A stretch of DNA of 64,000 nucleotides, taken from the NCBI GenBank assembly GCA_965199665.1, contig OZ241208.1:3038001-3102000 (forward strand). Reading direction: 5' to 3'. This document shows, piece after piece, positions 1-8,484 of the stretch (positions within the stretch are counted from its first letter, which is position 1; the number at the start of each line of letters is the position of its first letter). Both the position numbers and the translations under genes were made by a program. Origin of the DNA: JAVVHH01 sp965199665. GTDB lineage: Bacteria; Pseudomonadota; Alphaproteobacteria; Acetobacterales; Acetobacteraceae. Under the pieces are notes generated by a model. That model did no database searches and was not told where the DNA came from. It was given only the letters and a program-made list of their open reading frames with translations.

Positions 1-77
1 CCCACCGGGCCGCCGACCCCCACCCGCAACGGGCCATGCGGCGACTTCGGGGCGGGGACAGCGGGCTCGGTGGTCAT
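1..77 (-). CDS. ureG: Urease accessory GTPase UreG (5' end only)
   Basis: Only the first 25 codons are inside the window; the gene runs off the left edge. The start codon overlaps the ureF stop as ATGA (75-77). The translated start contains PHGPLRVGVGGPV, the run that leads into the UreG P-loop (GGPVGSGKT in the family). UreG is the SIMIBI-class GTPase that drives nickel insertion into urease together with UreF, UreD and UreE. Position directly after ureF agrees with the usual ureEFG order. Identification is strong despite the short length; nothing can be said about the remainder. Confidence 0.85.
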   Translation of the reverse strand, partial: MTTEPAVPAPKSPHGPLRVGVGGPV

Positions 78-760
78 GTGCGGAACAGCCTCGTGTACTG
101 GGTTTCGTGTCGCATCGCCGCGATGTCGGATCGGAAGCACGCCCCGCCGATCTCGTCGAGCCCGGCCGCCCGCGTCCCCGCGACCACCGCCGCCACCTCC
201 GGCGCCAACGCCGCCATCACCCGCAGCCCGGCGGTCTGCCCCAACGGCACCAGCCGCACCGCCGCCCCCACCAGATTGGCCGAAAAGGCATGCACGAACC
301 CCAGCGCCGCCTCCTCCTCGCCCACGCCGCACCGCGCCGCCAACGCCCCTACCGCGACCGGGAACGCCACCCGCTCCAGCCCGAGATCCGCCCACACCCG
401 GCCCGCCAGCGCGAACGCGCTACCCTGCGCCATCGTCTCCTCCCGCCGCTCCCGGCTCGGCTGCGCCGCCTCCGCCAGCGCCGACAGCCCGGCCAGCCCC
501 GCCCCGTTACCCAGCCGGTCACCCAGCCGGTCAGCCAGCCCGGCACCCACCCCGGCGCCCAGCCGATGCGCGTGCCGCAGCACGATCGCGTCGCTCCGCC
601 CCCCGCCCCACTGCAGCACGTCCCCGATCCACGCCGTCAGCGTCGCCTCGTCGCCCACATCCCCCGCCTCCACCGCCCATTCCAGCCCATGGCTGTAGGC
701 GAAGCTCCCGATCGGGAACGCCGGCGAAAACCAGGTCAGCAGCAGGGGAAGGGTGGACAT
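74..760 (-). CDS. ureF: Urease accessory protein UreF
   Basis: A 228-residue protein, the usual UreF length. The N-terminus has the family run LLTWFSPAFPIGSFAYSHGLE followed by AVEAGDV, which is diagnostic. UreF is an all-helical scaffold that binds UreD on apo-urease and recruits UreG, acting as a fidelity check during nickel delivery in the cytoplasm. It is separated from ureE by a divergently placed GST gene and a GT87 gene, so it probably has its own promoter in the 58-bp gap before the GST, although no clear one is visible. It is translationally coupled to ureG. Confidence 0.95.
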   Translation of the reverse strand: MSTLPLLLTWFSPAFPIGSFAYSHGLEWAVEAGDVGDEATLTAWIGDVLQWGGGRSDAIVLRHAHRLGAGVGAGLADRLGDRLGNGAGLAGLSALAEAAQPSRERREETMAQGSAFALAGRVWADLGLERVAFPVAVGALAARCGVGEEEAALGFVHAFSANLVGAAVRLVPLGQTAGLRVMAALAPEVAAVVAGTRAAGLDEIGGACFRSDIAAMRHETQYTRLFRT

Positions 761-818
761 CGCGCACCAGTAATAGCCGAATGTGCGGGGGGAGGATCCC
801 GCACATGGTGACCCGCGA

Positions 819-1460
819 ATGTTGATCGTCCATCACCTCGGCAAGTCGCAATCCGAGCGCGTCGTCTGGCTCTGCGAGGAACTCGGCCTGCCCTACGAGC
901 TGAAGACGTACGCCCGCGACCCCGTCACCGTCTTCTCCCCGCCCGAACTGCGGAACAAGCACCCGATCGGCGCCGCCCCCCTGCTCGAGGACGGCCCCGT
1001 CTTGCTCGCCGAGTCCGCCGCCATCGTCGACTACGTCTTGGCCCGCTACGGCAACGGCCGCCTGCGTCCCGCCCCCGACGCGGCCACCTTCCCGGACTAC
1101 CTCTACTGGTTCCACTTCGCCAACGGCACGCTCCAGCCGACCATGAGCCGCCGCATGACCGTCCGCCGCCTCGACCCGCCTGCCAGCCACCCGGTCCTGC
1201 TCAACGCGCAGGACCGCCTCGGCCGCGCCTGGGGCCTCGTCGACGCCCGCCTCGCCGACTCCCCCTACCTTGCCGGCCCCGACGTCACCGCCGCCGACGT
1301 CATGACCGTCTTCTCCCTCACCACCATGCGCTACTTCCAGCCCGTCTCCCTCGACCCCTATCCCAATATCCGCGCCTACCTCGCCCGCATCGCCGCCCGC
1401 CCCGCCTACGTCCGCGCGATGGCCAAGGCCGACCCCGGCATGGAGCTGCTGCTGACCTGA
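819..1460 (+). CDS. Glutathione S-transferase family protein
   Basis: A 213-residue protein with an N-terminal thioredoxin-fold domain (MLIVHHLGKSQSERVVWLCEELG, residues 1-23; the Ser in KSQSER is in the usual place for the GSH-activating residue) and the cis-Pro/ESAAIVDY motif near residue 60, then an all-helical C-terminal domain. I chose the ATG at 819 because the family begins directly with the beta strand; a longer in-frame start at 783 adds 12 unlikely residues. The substrate is unknown. It sits inside the urease locus on the opposite strand, and its 3' end overlaps the convergent GT87 gene by 55 bp. Confidence 0.85.
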   Translation: MLIVHHLGKSQSERVVWLCEELGLPYELKTYARDPVTVFSPPELRNKHPIGAAPLLEDGPVLLAESAAIVDYVLARYGNGRLRPAPDAATFPDYLYWFHFANGTLQPTMSRRMTVRRLDPPASHPVLLNAQDRLGRAWGLVDARLADSPYLAGPDVTAADVMTVFSLTTMRYFQPVSLDPYPNIRAYLARIAARPAYVRAMAKADPGMELLLT

Positions 1461-2701
1461 CCGGCGCTCTCCGGCCCGTCCGCCATGGCGCGCCGCCCCA
1501 CGGCCGCCTGCCGCAGCGCCAAGCCGAATCCCAGCACCGCCGCTGCCGGCGGCACCCCGATCTGGCCGGGTCCGAGGTTGCCCGACAGCAGCGGCGCCAC
1601 GAACAACACCGCCAGCCCGCATCGCTGCCACGGCGGAAAGCCCCGCTCGCCGCCATCCCGCACGAGCCACGCCGCCGCCACCCCCGTCAGCACGAGGTCG
1701 TAGAACATGCCCACCGGCGCCGCGATCGGGATCGCCGCCAGCAGCACCGCCGCCCCGGCCGCGAACGGCACCCGGCCGCGCCACGCCCAGCCGACCGCGG
1801 CCGCCGCGCCCGCCACCGCCACCGCCTGCAGCCCGGCCGCCACCCGGAACCCGCCCCCCAGCGCCAGCACCAGCCCGAACGGGCTCGTCGCCCCCGCCAG
1901 GTCGATCCCGCCATCCGAAAGCCCATAGGCCGCCCCGGCCGCCGCCCGGCTCGCCAGGAACGCGCCCCAGCTCTCCCACCCGAACGCGGTGCCCGACGCC
2001 GCCACCAGCCCGGCCACTGCCAGCGCCGCCGCCCCGGCCGCGCGCCAATGCCCACCCGCGATCAGCGCCACCGGCATCAGCAACCCGAGATGCGGCTTGT
2101 AGCAAACCGCCCCGAATAAGCAGCCTGCCAGCACCGGCCACCGGGTCAGCGTCAGCGTCGCCCCCGCCAGCAGCGACGCCGTCAGGAACGCGTTCTGCCC
2201 GGTCCCCACCGTCCAGAACACCGCCGGGAACGCCGCCGCCGCGACGACGGGCACCGCCGGCGCGATCCGCCTGACCAGCAGCAGGCACGGCGCCGCCGTC
2301 CCTAGCTGGAACGCCACGAACGCCACGAGATACGGCAACCGCGCCAACCCGGCGCACACCAGCAGGAACACCGGCGGATAGAAGAAGAAATTATACCCGA
2401 TCCCGGCTTCCGTCGCCGCCTGCTCCGCCGCGTGATGCGCCGCCCGGTCATAGGCCAGCGCCGCCACGCCCTCATCGGTCAGCCGCCCCGCCGCATAGAA
2501 GCTCACGAAATCCGACGAACACGGCTCGCCCAGCGTCACCAGCCATCCATGCGTGCCCGCCACGCAGAACAGAAAGAACGCCAACTCGACCCCGAACAGC
2601 ACCAGCGCGTATCGGCGCACCCGCTCCGGCGTGAAACACACCCCGCTCCGAACCGCCTCGACCGTCCTGCGCACCCGACCCCCTCCGATCCGGGGCAGCA
2701 T
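1406..2701 (-). CDS. GT87/DUF2029 family integral membrane glycosyltransferase
   Basis: A 431-residue protein, almost entirely hydrophobic with about nine to eleven membrane segments. The N-terminal periplasmic loop has the family pattern CSSDFVSFYAAGRL, followed by AYDRAAHHAAEQ and NFFFYPPVFLLV, as in polyprenol-phosphate-mannose-dependent alpha-mannosyltransferase-like proteins (GT87). The donor and acceptor cannot be inferred. No partner cell-envelope genes are adjacent; it lies between ureE and the GST. The reading frame carries the normal high-GC third-position bias. The family call is good; function is only general. Confidence 0.75.
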   Translation of the reverse strand: MLPRIGGGRVRRTVEAVRSGVCFTPERVRRYALVLFGVELAFFLFCVAGTHGWLVTLGEPCSSDFVSFYAAGRLTDEGVAALAYDRAAHHAAEQAATEAGIGYNFFFYPPVFLLVCAGLARLPYLVAFVAFQLGTAAPCLLLVRRIAPAVPVVAAAAFPAVFWTVGTGQNAFLTASLLAGATLTLTRWPVLAGCLFGAVCYKPHLGLLMPVALIAGGHWRAAGAAALAVAGLVAASGTAFGWESWGAFLASRAAAGAAYGLSDGGIDLAGATSPFGLVLALGGGFRVAAGLQAVAVAGAAAAVGWAWRGRVPFAAGAAVLLAAIPIAAPVGMFYDLVLTGVAAAWLVRDGGERGFPPWQRCGLAVLFVAPLLSGNLGPGQIGVPPAAAVLGFGLALRQAAVGRRAMADGPESAGQVSSSSMPGSALAIART

Positions 2702-2738
2702 GGCGGGCCGCAGTTAACCCCGGCTTAAAGGAGCGGCC

Positions 2739-3194
2739 TCAATCGTCGTGATGGTGCCCATGCCCGCCCGCATACGCCCCCGCCTCCGGCTCGAACGGCG
2801 CCTCCACCGCGTAAGCCGTCCCGCCCAGCCCCCGCACCATGTCCGCGATCACGTGGTCCGCCCGGATCCGGACGCGATCGCCGAGCAACTGCACCGGCAG
2901 ATGCCGGTTGCCGAGATGCCACGCGATCCGCACCAGCGCCGCCGCGTCCGGCGCCTCGATCTCCAGCAGCGCCTCCGCTTCCGCCTCGACCCGCACCGTG
3001 CGCCCGTCCGCCAGCGCCAACCCGTCCCCGTCCTGCAGCCGCACCGCCTGCGGCAGGTCGATCAGCACCTCCAGCCCGCCCATCGTCGTCAGCGCATGCC
3101 GCCGCCGATGCCGCCGGTCGAAGTCGATCCGCACGATGTCGTCCACCGTCCCGCTCCAGCTCCCCGCCGGAAAGATCGTCTCCACGCGGATCAC
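2739..3194 (-). CDS. ureE: Urease accessory nickel chaperone UreE
   Basis: A 151-residue protein with an N-terminal peptide-binding domain and a metal-binding domain containing HLGNRH (residues 93-98), the family signature that includes the interfacial nickel-binding His. The C-terminal tail GGHGHHHDD is a short His-rich nickel reservoir. UreE hands Ni(II) to UreG during urease maturation. The GTG start overlaps the stop of the EcsC gene (GTGA, 3191-3194), so the two are translationally coupled. A 37-bp gap then separates it from the GT87 gene, which ends the urease run here. Confidence 0.95.
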   Translation of the reverse strand: MIRVETIFPAGSWSGTVDDIVRIDFDRRHRRRHALTTMGGLEVLIDLPQAVRLQDGDGLALADGRTVRVEAEAEALLEIEAPDAAALVRIAWHLGNRHLPVQLLGDRVRIRADHVIADMVRGLGGTAYAVEAPFEPEAGAYAGGHGHHHDD

Positions 3195-3823
3195 GCCGTG
3201 ACCTCCGGCCCGGTGAGCAGCTTCGGCTCGTGCTCCGGTGGCCCCACCGTGATCGCCGGCCCGTCCCGCCGCACGAACACCCGCTTGGCCATCCGCCCCA
3301 CCACCCGCGTGCTCGCCGCATCCAGCCCGCCACCCACCACGCCGCCCAGCAGCGGCACCACCTTCGTCAAGCTCGCCGCCCCCATCGCCCCGAACCGCGC
3401 CAACAGCCGCGTCAGCACCGTCTGGTTCAACCGCGTCAGCACCGCCGGCGCCACCCGGAGCCCCACCCGCACCCCGGCCTCCCGCAGCGCATCCAGCGCC
3501 GCGTTGCCCAGCAGGCAGGCGAACACGAACGTCTTCACCTCGTCGCTGTTGACATCGTACCCCCGCGCCGCCGCGATCTTGGCGATCAGCCGCATCTGCA
3601 CCGCCGCCGTGCCCAGGAAATTGGCCGGCAGCGCCACCGGCAGCGTCACCAGCCCGCCCAGATTGGTCACGAACCCAGCCGCTCCCGCCTGCGTCCAGGC
3701 GAGCCGGATCCAGCGGTCGATATCCGCTTCCCCGCCCGGCGCCGCCGGCGCCGCAAGCAGGTCCGCCGCGACCCGGCCGTACAACCAGTCCAGCCCCTCG
3801 GCCACCAACGAACGATCCGCCAT
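3191..3823 (-). CDS. EcsC-domain protein inserted in the urease operon
   Basis: A 210-residue protein matching the EcsC family: amphipathic helical N-terminus, central AGFVTNLGGLVTLPVALPAN, ANFLGTAAVQMRLIAKIAAARGYD and LPLLGGVVGGGLDA-like segments typical of EcsC. The ATG at 3823 follows the ureC stop by two bases, and its stop overlaps the ureE start, so it is read as part of the urease transcript. The biochemical role of EcsC domains is not established; membrane association is likely from the hydrophobic stretches. It is not a known urease accessory factor. See findings. Confidence 0.8.
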   Translation of the reverse strand: MADRSLVAEGLDWLYGRVAADLLAAPAAPGGEADIDRWIRLAWTQAGAAGFVTNLGGLVTLPVALPANFLGTAAVQMRLIAKIAAARGYDVNSDEVKTFVFACLLGNAALDALREAGVRVGLRVAPAVLTRLNQTVLTRLLARFGAMGAASLTKVVPLLGGVVGGGLDAASTRVVGRMAKRVFVRRDGPAITVGPPEHEPKLLTGPEVTA

Positions 3824-3825
3824 CG

Positions 3826-5526
3826 TCAGAACAGGAAATAACGCTGCGCCATCGGCAGCAGCGTGGCGGGCTCGCAGGTCAGCAGGGCGCCGTCGGCGCG
3901 CACCTCGTAGGTCTCCGGATCGACCTCGATCACCGGCATTGCGTCGTTCAGGATCATGCTCCGCTTGCCGATGCCGCCGCGCGTGTTCCGCACGGCCGAG
4001 AACGTCCGGTCCAGACCCTGCCCCACCCCGGCCTCCAGCGCCGCCGCGCTCACGAAGGTGACGGCATTGGCCGCCATCGCCCGCCCGAACTGCCCGAACA
4101 TCGGCCGGTAATGCACCGGCTGCGGCGTCGGGATGCTCGCATTCGGGTCGCCCATCGGCGCCACCGCGATCATCCCGCCCTTGATCACCAAGTCCGGCTT
4201 CACCCCGAAGAACGCCGGCGACCACAGCACCAGGTCCGCCAGCTTGCCCGCCTCGATCGACCCCACCTCGTGGCTCAGCCCCTGCGCGATGGCCGGATTG
4301 ATCGTGTATTTCGCGATGTAACGCTTGATCCGCGCATTGTCCGCCGCCCCGTCCCCCGCCAGCGGGCCGCGCTGCCCCTTCATCTTGTGCGCCGTCTGCC
4401 ACGTCCGGATGATCACCTCGCCGACCCGGCCCATCGCCTGGCTGTCCGACGCGATCATGGAGATCGCCCCCATGTCGTGCAGGATGTCCTCCGCCGCGAT
4501 CGTCTCCCGCCGGATCCGGCTCTCCGCGAACGCCACGTCCTCCGGGATCGCCGGGTCCAGGTGATGGCAGACCATCAGCATGTCGAGATGCTCGTCCAGC
4601 GTGTTGCTCGTATAGGGCCGCGTCGGATTGGTGGAGGACGGCAGCACGTTCGCCAGCCCGGCCACCTTGATGATGTCCGGCGCATGCCCGCCCCCGGCGC
4701 CTTCCGTATGGAACGCATGGATCGTCCGCCCCTCGAACGCCGCGATCGTGTCCTCCACGAACCCGCTCTCGTTCAGCGTGTCGGTATGGATCATGATCTG
4801 CACGTCGAACCGGTCTGCCACGTCGAGCGCGCACCGGATCGCCGCCGGCGTCGTCCCCCAGTCCTCGTGCAGCTTCAGGCACGACGCCCCCGCCCGGATC
4901 ATCTCTTCCAGCGCCGCCGGACGGCTTGCATTCCCTTTGCCCGAGAACGCCAGATTGACCGGCAGTCCCTCCGCCGCCTGCAGCATCCGACGCATGTACC
5001 AAGGCCCCGGCGTGCACGTCGTCGCGGCCGTCCCCGTCGCCGGGCCCGTCCCGCCGCCCACCAGCGTTGTCACCCCGGAGGCCAGCGCCTCCTCCACCTG
5101 CTGCGGGCAGATGAAATGGATGTGCGCGTCGATCCCGCCCGCCGTCAGGATCTTGCCTTCCCCGGCGATCACCTCCGTCCCCGGCCCGACCACGATGTCC
5201 ACGCCGGGCTGGGTGTCCGGGTTGCCCGCCTTGCCGATCTTGTGGATCCGCCCGTTCAGCAGCGCCACGTCCGCCTTCACGATCCCCCAGTGATCGATGA
5301 TGAGGGCATTGGTGATGACGGTATCCACCGCCCCCTCCGCCTGCGACGCCTGCGACTGCCCCATCCCGTCGCGGATCACCTTGCCGCCGCCGAACTTCAC
5401 CTCCTCGCCGTAGATCGTCAGGTCGCGCTCGACCTCCGCGAACAACGCGGTGTCCGCCAACCGCACCCGGTCGCCCACCGTCGGGCCATACATGTCGGCA
5501 TAGGCCGCCCGGCTGATCCGGCTCAT
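3826..5526 (-). CDS. ureC: Urease subunit alpha UreC
   Basis: A 566-residue catalytic subunit of urease, which hydrolyses urea to ammonia and carbamate. The active-site set is complete, each one residue later than in the Klebsiella enzyme: H135 and H137 (HIH), K218 (the carbamylated Lys in LKLHEDWG), H220, H247, H273, the flap C320-H321-H322 and D361. The start at 5526 gives MSRISRAAYADMYGP, the family N-terminus; an in-frame ATG at 5562 would run into ureB. The start overlaps the ureB stop (ATGA). The enzyme is cytoplasmic and assembles with UreA and UreB. Confidence 0.98.
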   Translation of the reverse strand: MSRISRAAYADMYGPTVGDRVRLADTALFAEVERDLTIYGEEVKFGGGKVIRDGMGQSQASQAEGAVDTVITNALIIDHWGIVKADVALLNGRIHKIGKAGNPDTQPGVDIVVGPGTEVIAGEGKILTAGGIDAHIHFICPQQVEEALASGVTTLVGGGTGPATGTAATTCTPGPWYMRRMLQAAEGLPVNLAFSGKGNASRPAALEEMIRAGASCLKLHEDWGTTPAAIRCALDVADRFDVQIMIHTDTLNESGFVEDTIAAFEGRTIHAFHTEGAGGGHAPDIIKVAGLANVLPSSTNPTRPYTSNTLDEHLDMLMVCHHLDPAIPEDVAFAESRIRRETIAAEDILHDMGAISMIASDSQAMGRVGEVIIRTWQTAHKMKGQRGPLAGDGAADNARIKRYIAKYTINPAIAQGLSHEVGSIEAGKLADLVLWSPAFFGVKPDLVIKGGMIAVAPMGDPNASIPTPQPVHYRPMFGQFGRAMAANAVTFVSAAALEAGVGQGLDRTFSAVRNTRGGIGKRSMILNDAMPVIEVDPETYEVRADGALLTCEPATLLPMAQRYFLF

Positions 5527-5846
5527 TCCAGCGCCCCCATCACGGCGCCCCGGAACCCCCAAACCGCCCGGCGTCCCCGCAGCGGCACCAGCGTCACCTC
5601 CCGCGACTGCCCGGGCTCGAACCGCACCGCCGTCCCCGCCGCGATGTCCAACCGCTGCCCCCGCGCCGCCGCCCGATCGAACTGCAGCCCCGGATTGGCC
5701 TCGGCGAAATGGTAATGACTGCCCACCTGCACCGGCCGGTCCCCGGTATTGGACACGCGGATGGTCGTCCGCGGCTGCCCTTCGTTCAGCTCGATCTCGC
5801 CGGGCTGGGTGATCACCTCGCCGGGGATCAGGCGCCCGTCCGTCAT
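5523..5846 (-). CDS. ureB: Urease subunit beta UreB
   Basis: A 107-residue small subunit of urease. It begins with IPGEVI, contains the family motifs VSNTGDRPVQVGSHYHFAEAN and LEFD-like LQFDR, and ends with the conserved FEPGQSREVTLVPLRGRR..GF region. It is structural and packs around UreC. It is coupled on both sides: its ATG overlaps the ureA stop (5843-5846) and its stop overlaps the ureC start. Confidence 0.97.
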   Translation of the reverse strand: MTDGRLIPGEVITQPGEIELNEGQPRTTIRVSNTGDRPVQVGSHYHFAEANPGLQFDRAAARGQRLDIAAGTAVRFEPGQSREVTLVPLRGRRAVWGFRGAVMGALE

Positions 5847-6145
5847 CGGATCGGCTCGTGCACGGTCACCAGCTTGGTGCCGTCCGGGAACGTCGCCTCC
5901 ACCTGCACGTCGGCGATCATCTCCGCGATGCCCTCCATCACCTGCTCGCGCGTGATCACGTGCGCCCCGGCCTCCATCAGATCGGCCACCGTCCGCCCGT
6001 CCCGCGCGCCCTCCACCACGAAGTCGGAGATCAGCGCCACCGCCTCCGGATGGTTCAGCTTCACCCCGCGCTCCAGCCGCCGCCGGGCCACGCTCGCCGC
6101 CATGGCGACGAGCAGCTTGTCCTTCTCACGCGGGGTCAGGTTCAT
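5843..6145 (-). CDS. ureA: Urease subunit gamma UreA
   Basis: A 100-residue smallest urease subunit. It starts MNLTPREKDKLLV and contains GVKLNHPEAVALI and FPDGTKLVTVHEPI, all canonical. It forms the (UreABC)3 trimer with the other two subunits. It lies 18 bp after ureD and overlaps ureB by four bases, so the structural genes are one translational unit. Confidence 0.98.
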   Translation of the reverse strand: MNLTPREKDKLLVAMAASVARRRLERGVKLNHPEAVALISDFVVEGARDGRTVADLMEAGAHVITREQVMEGIAEMIADVQVEATFPDGTKLVTVHEPIR

Positions 6146-6163
6146 CGCACGTCCTCGGGCACC

Positions 6164-6979
6164 TCAACAGGACCACACGCGGGGCAACGGTCGCCCCGCG
6201 CGCAACGCCGCCAACCCTGCCACGACGGCCGCCCGCAGGCACGCCCCATCTTCGGCCACCGCCCGCGCCACCAGCATCCCGTCCCACGCCGACACCCCGG
6301 CCTCCCACGGCGCCAACGCCGCCCGCAACCCGTCCACCGCCGCCTCCGCCTCCGCCGCGACCAGGATCAGCGTCGCCACCGCGCACGCCCCGCCGCCCAC
6401 CGCCCGCCGCCCGAGCGCCGCCGCCACGTCGCCCTCGAACCGGATCCGGTCGTGCAACAGCAATCGCCCTTCCCGCCGTACCTCGAACAGGTCGTGCAGC
6501 GCGACCCGGCGCACGGCCTCGCCCATCGCCGTCCGCCCGAACAGCAGGCTCTCCACGCCCAGGAACCAGCCATCCGCCGCCACGTCCACCGCGAGCCGCC
6601 GCCGCAGCGCGCAGCCCTCGAACAGGATCGTCTCCTGCGGCAACCACTCCAGCGCCGCCCCCGCCCCGACCTCGACCGCGTTTTCCACCGCCGACTCGCT
6701 GCCCGGCAACGCCCGGTAGAACCGCTCCGCCGCCTGCGACGCCACCGTCACCCGCGTCCCCGCGCCCGCCATCACCCCGACCTCGAGCCGATCGCCGCCA
6801 GCCACCCCGCCCGACGAGTTCAAGGTGATCGCTTCCGTGCCCCACTCGTGGTCGACCCGCGGGAACCGCGCCTTGAGGCAGCCCTCCTGCCGCAACCGGT
6901 CCAGCACGGTCGCCGCGCCCCGCCGCTTGAACGCCAGCCGCAACTCCCCCCGCGAGCGTTGGTGCACCAACTCCATCAC
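6164..6979 (-). CDS. ureD: Urease accessory protein UreD
   Basis: A 271-residue protein with the UreD landmarks FPRVDHEWGTEAITLNSSGG, GGDRLEVGVMAG, VTVASQAAERFYR and LEWLPQETILFEG. UreD (UreH) binds apo-urease and provides a tunnel for nickel from the UreF-UreG complex. It starts 55 bp after the urtE stop, which suggests that transporter and urease genes share a transcript. Two adjacent Met codons are possible starts; the first is used here. Confidence 0.95.
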   Translation of the reverse strand: MMELVHQRSRGELRLAFKRRGAATVLDRLRQEGCLKARFPRVDHEWGTEAITLNSSGGVAGGDRLEVGVMAGAGTRVTVASQAAERFYRALPGSESAVENAVEVGAGAALEWLPQETILFEGCALRRRLAVDVAADGWFLGVESLLFGRTAMGEAVRRVALHDLFEVRREGRLLLHDRIRFEGDVAAALGRRAVGGGACAVATLILVAAEAEAAVDGLRAALAPWEAGVSAWDGMLVARAVAEDGACLRAAVVAGLAALRAGRPLPRVWSC

Positions 6980-7034
6980 ATCCGTGCCCCGAGCGTCTGG
7001 CCGACCGTAGGCACGCCGGCCGCACCCGCCAACC

Positions 7035-7739
7035 TCACACCGACAGCCGCCGCCGGACCTCCGCCTCGTCCAGATCGCCCGGCGGCCCGCTCAGCACGAT
7101 GTTGCCGCGGTCCATGATGCACAGCGTGTCGGCCAGCTCCCGGGCGAAGTCGTAATATTGCTCCACCAGGAGGATCGCCATCGTGCCCCGGCCGCGCAGC
7201 AGCGCGATGACCCGGCCGATCTCCTTGATGATGCTCGGCTGGATCCCCTCCGTCGGCTCGTCCAGCACCAGCAGGCGCGGCTTGGTCACCAGCGCCCGCG
7301 CGATCGCCAGCTGTTGTTGCTGCCCGCCGGAAAGATCCCCGCCCCGTCGCCGCAGCATCGTCCGGAGCACGGGAAACAACTCGAAGATCTCGTCCTCGAC
7401 CCGGCGCGCCCCGCGTGGCAGCACGGCGAACCCCGTCTCCAGGTTCTCCCGCACCGTCAGCAGCGGAAAGATGTCCCGCCCCTGCGGCACCCACGCCACC
7501 CCGCGCCGCGCCCGCTCGTGCGTCGGCATCCGGGTGATGTCGTCTCCGCACAAGGTGATGCGCCCGGCGCTCACCGGATGCGCCCCCGTGATTGCCCGCA
7601 GCAGGCTCGTCTTGCCCACGCCATTGCGCCCGAGCAGGCAGGTGACGTGGCCCGGCTCGGCCCCGATCGACACGCCGCGCAGCGCGATCGCCGCCCCGTA
7701 ATGCAGGTCGACCCGCTCGACGGAGAGGCTATCGGCCAA
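7035..7739 (-). CDS. urtE: Urea ABC transporter ATP-binding protein UrtE
   Basis: A 234-residue ATPase of the LivF class: Walker A GRNGVGKT, signature LSGGQQQQLAIARAL, Walker B LLVLDEPTEG and the H-loop-like VEQYY segment. The TEGIQPSII continuation after Walker B is characteristic of UrtE. It energises high-affinity urea uptake with UrtB, UrtC and UrtD. Its start overlaps the urtD stop by 11 bp. Confidence 0.95.
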   Translation of the reverse strand: MADSLSVERVDLHYGAAIALRGVSIGAEPGHVTCLLGRNGVGKTSLLRAITGAHPVSAGRITLCGDDITRMPTHERARRGVAWVPQGRDIFPLLTVRENLETGFAVLPRGARRVEDEIFELFPVLRTMLRRRGGDLSGGQQQQLAIARALVTKPRLLVLDEPTEGIQPSIIKEIGRVIALLRGRGTMAILLVEQYYDFARELADTLCIMDRGNIVLSGPPGDLDEAEVRRRLSV

Positions 7740-8484
7740 GATACACCTCGATCACCGCCGGGTCCTGGCTCACCGCATCGATCCCGCCTTCGCTCAGGAC
7801 CGACCCCTCGTGCAGCACCGTCACCTTCACATCCAACGCCCGGACGAACGCCATGTCGTGCTCGACCACCACCACGCTGCGCGTCCGGTTGATCTCGCGC
7901 AGCAGGATGGCGGTCTGCTCCGTCTCCGCATCCGTCATGCCGGCCACGGGCTCGTCGACCAGCAACAGCCGCGGCTCCTGCGCCAGCAACATGCCGATCT
8001 CCAGCCACTGCTTCTGCCCATGGCTCAGATCGGCCGCCCGGCGATGCCGGTGCGCGGTCAATCGCGTCACCTCGAGCACGCTCTCGATCCGCTCTCGCTC
8101 CGCCGCGGTCTCCCGCGCCCGCAGCGTGAACCACGGCCGCCGGTCGCCGGACAGCGCCAGCAGCAGGTTGTCCCACACCGTATGCGGCTCGAACACGGTC
8201 GGCTTCTGGAACTTGCGCCCGATCCCGAGCGCGGCGATGGCCGGCTCGTCCAGGCGCTTGAGGTCGGTGTTGGTCCCGAACAGCACGTCGCCCTGATCCG
8301 GCCGGGTCTTGCCGGTGATGACGTCCATCATGGTCGTCTTGCCGGCCCCGTTCGGCCCGATCACCGCGCGCATCTCGCCTGGCGCCAGCACCAGCGACAG
8401 GTTGTTCAGCGCCTTGAACCCGTCGAAGCTGACGCTGACCCCGTCCAGGTACAGCAGCGTCCCCGCCGCGCCCGCGAGGCTCAC
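7729..8484 (-). CDS. urtD: Urea ABC transporter ATP-binding protein UrtD
   Basis: A 251-residue ATPase of the LivG class. It shows Walker A GPNGAGKTT, the UrtD-typical IGRKFQKPTVFEPHTVWDNL, the degenerate signature LSHGQKQWLEIGMLLAQ and Walker B LLLVDEPVAGMTDAET. The chosen start is the GTG that overlaps the urtC stop (GTGA, 8481-8484); longer in-frame extensions would lie inside urtC. It works as the partner ATPase of UrtE. Confidence 0.93.
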   Translation of the reverse strand: MSLAGAAGTLLYLDGVSVSFDGFKALNNLSLVLAPGEMRAVIGPNGAGKTTMMDVITGKTRPDQGDVLFGTNTDLKRLDEPAIAALGIGRKFQKPTVFEPHTVWDNLLLALSGDRRPWFTLRARETAAERERIESVLEVTRLTAHRHRRAADLSHGQKQWLEIGMLLAQEPRLLLVDEPVAGMTDAETEQTAILLREINRTRSVVVVEHDMAFVRALDVKVTVLHEGSVLSEGGIDAVSQDPAVIEVYLGR

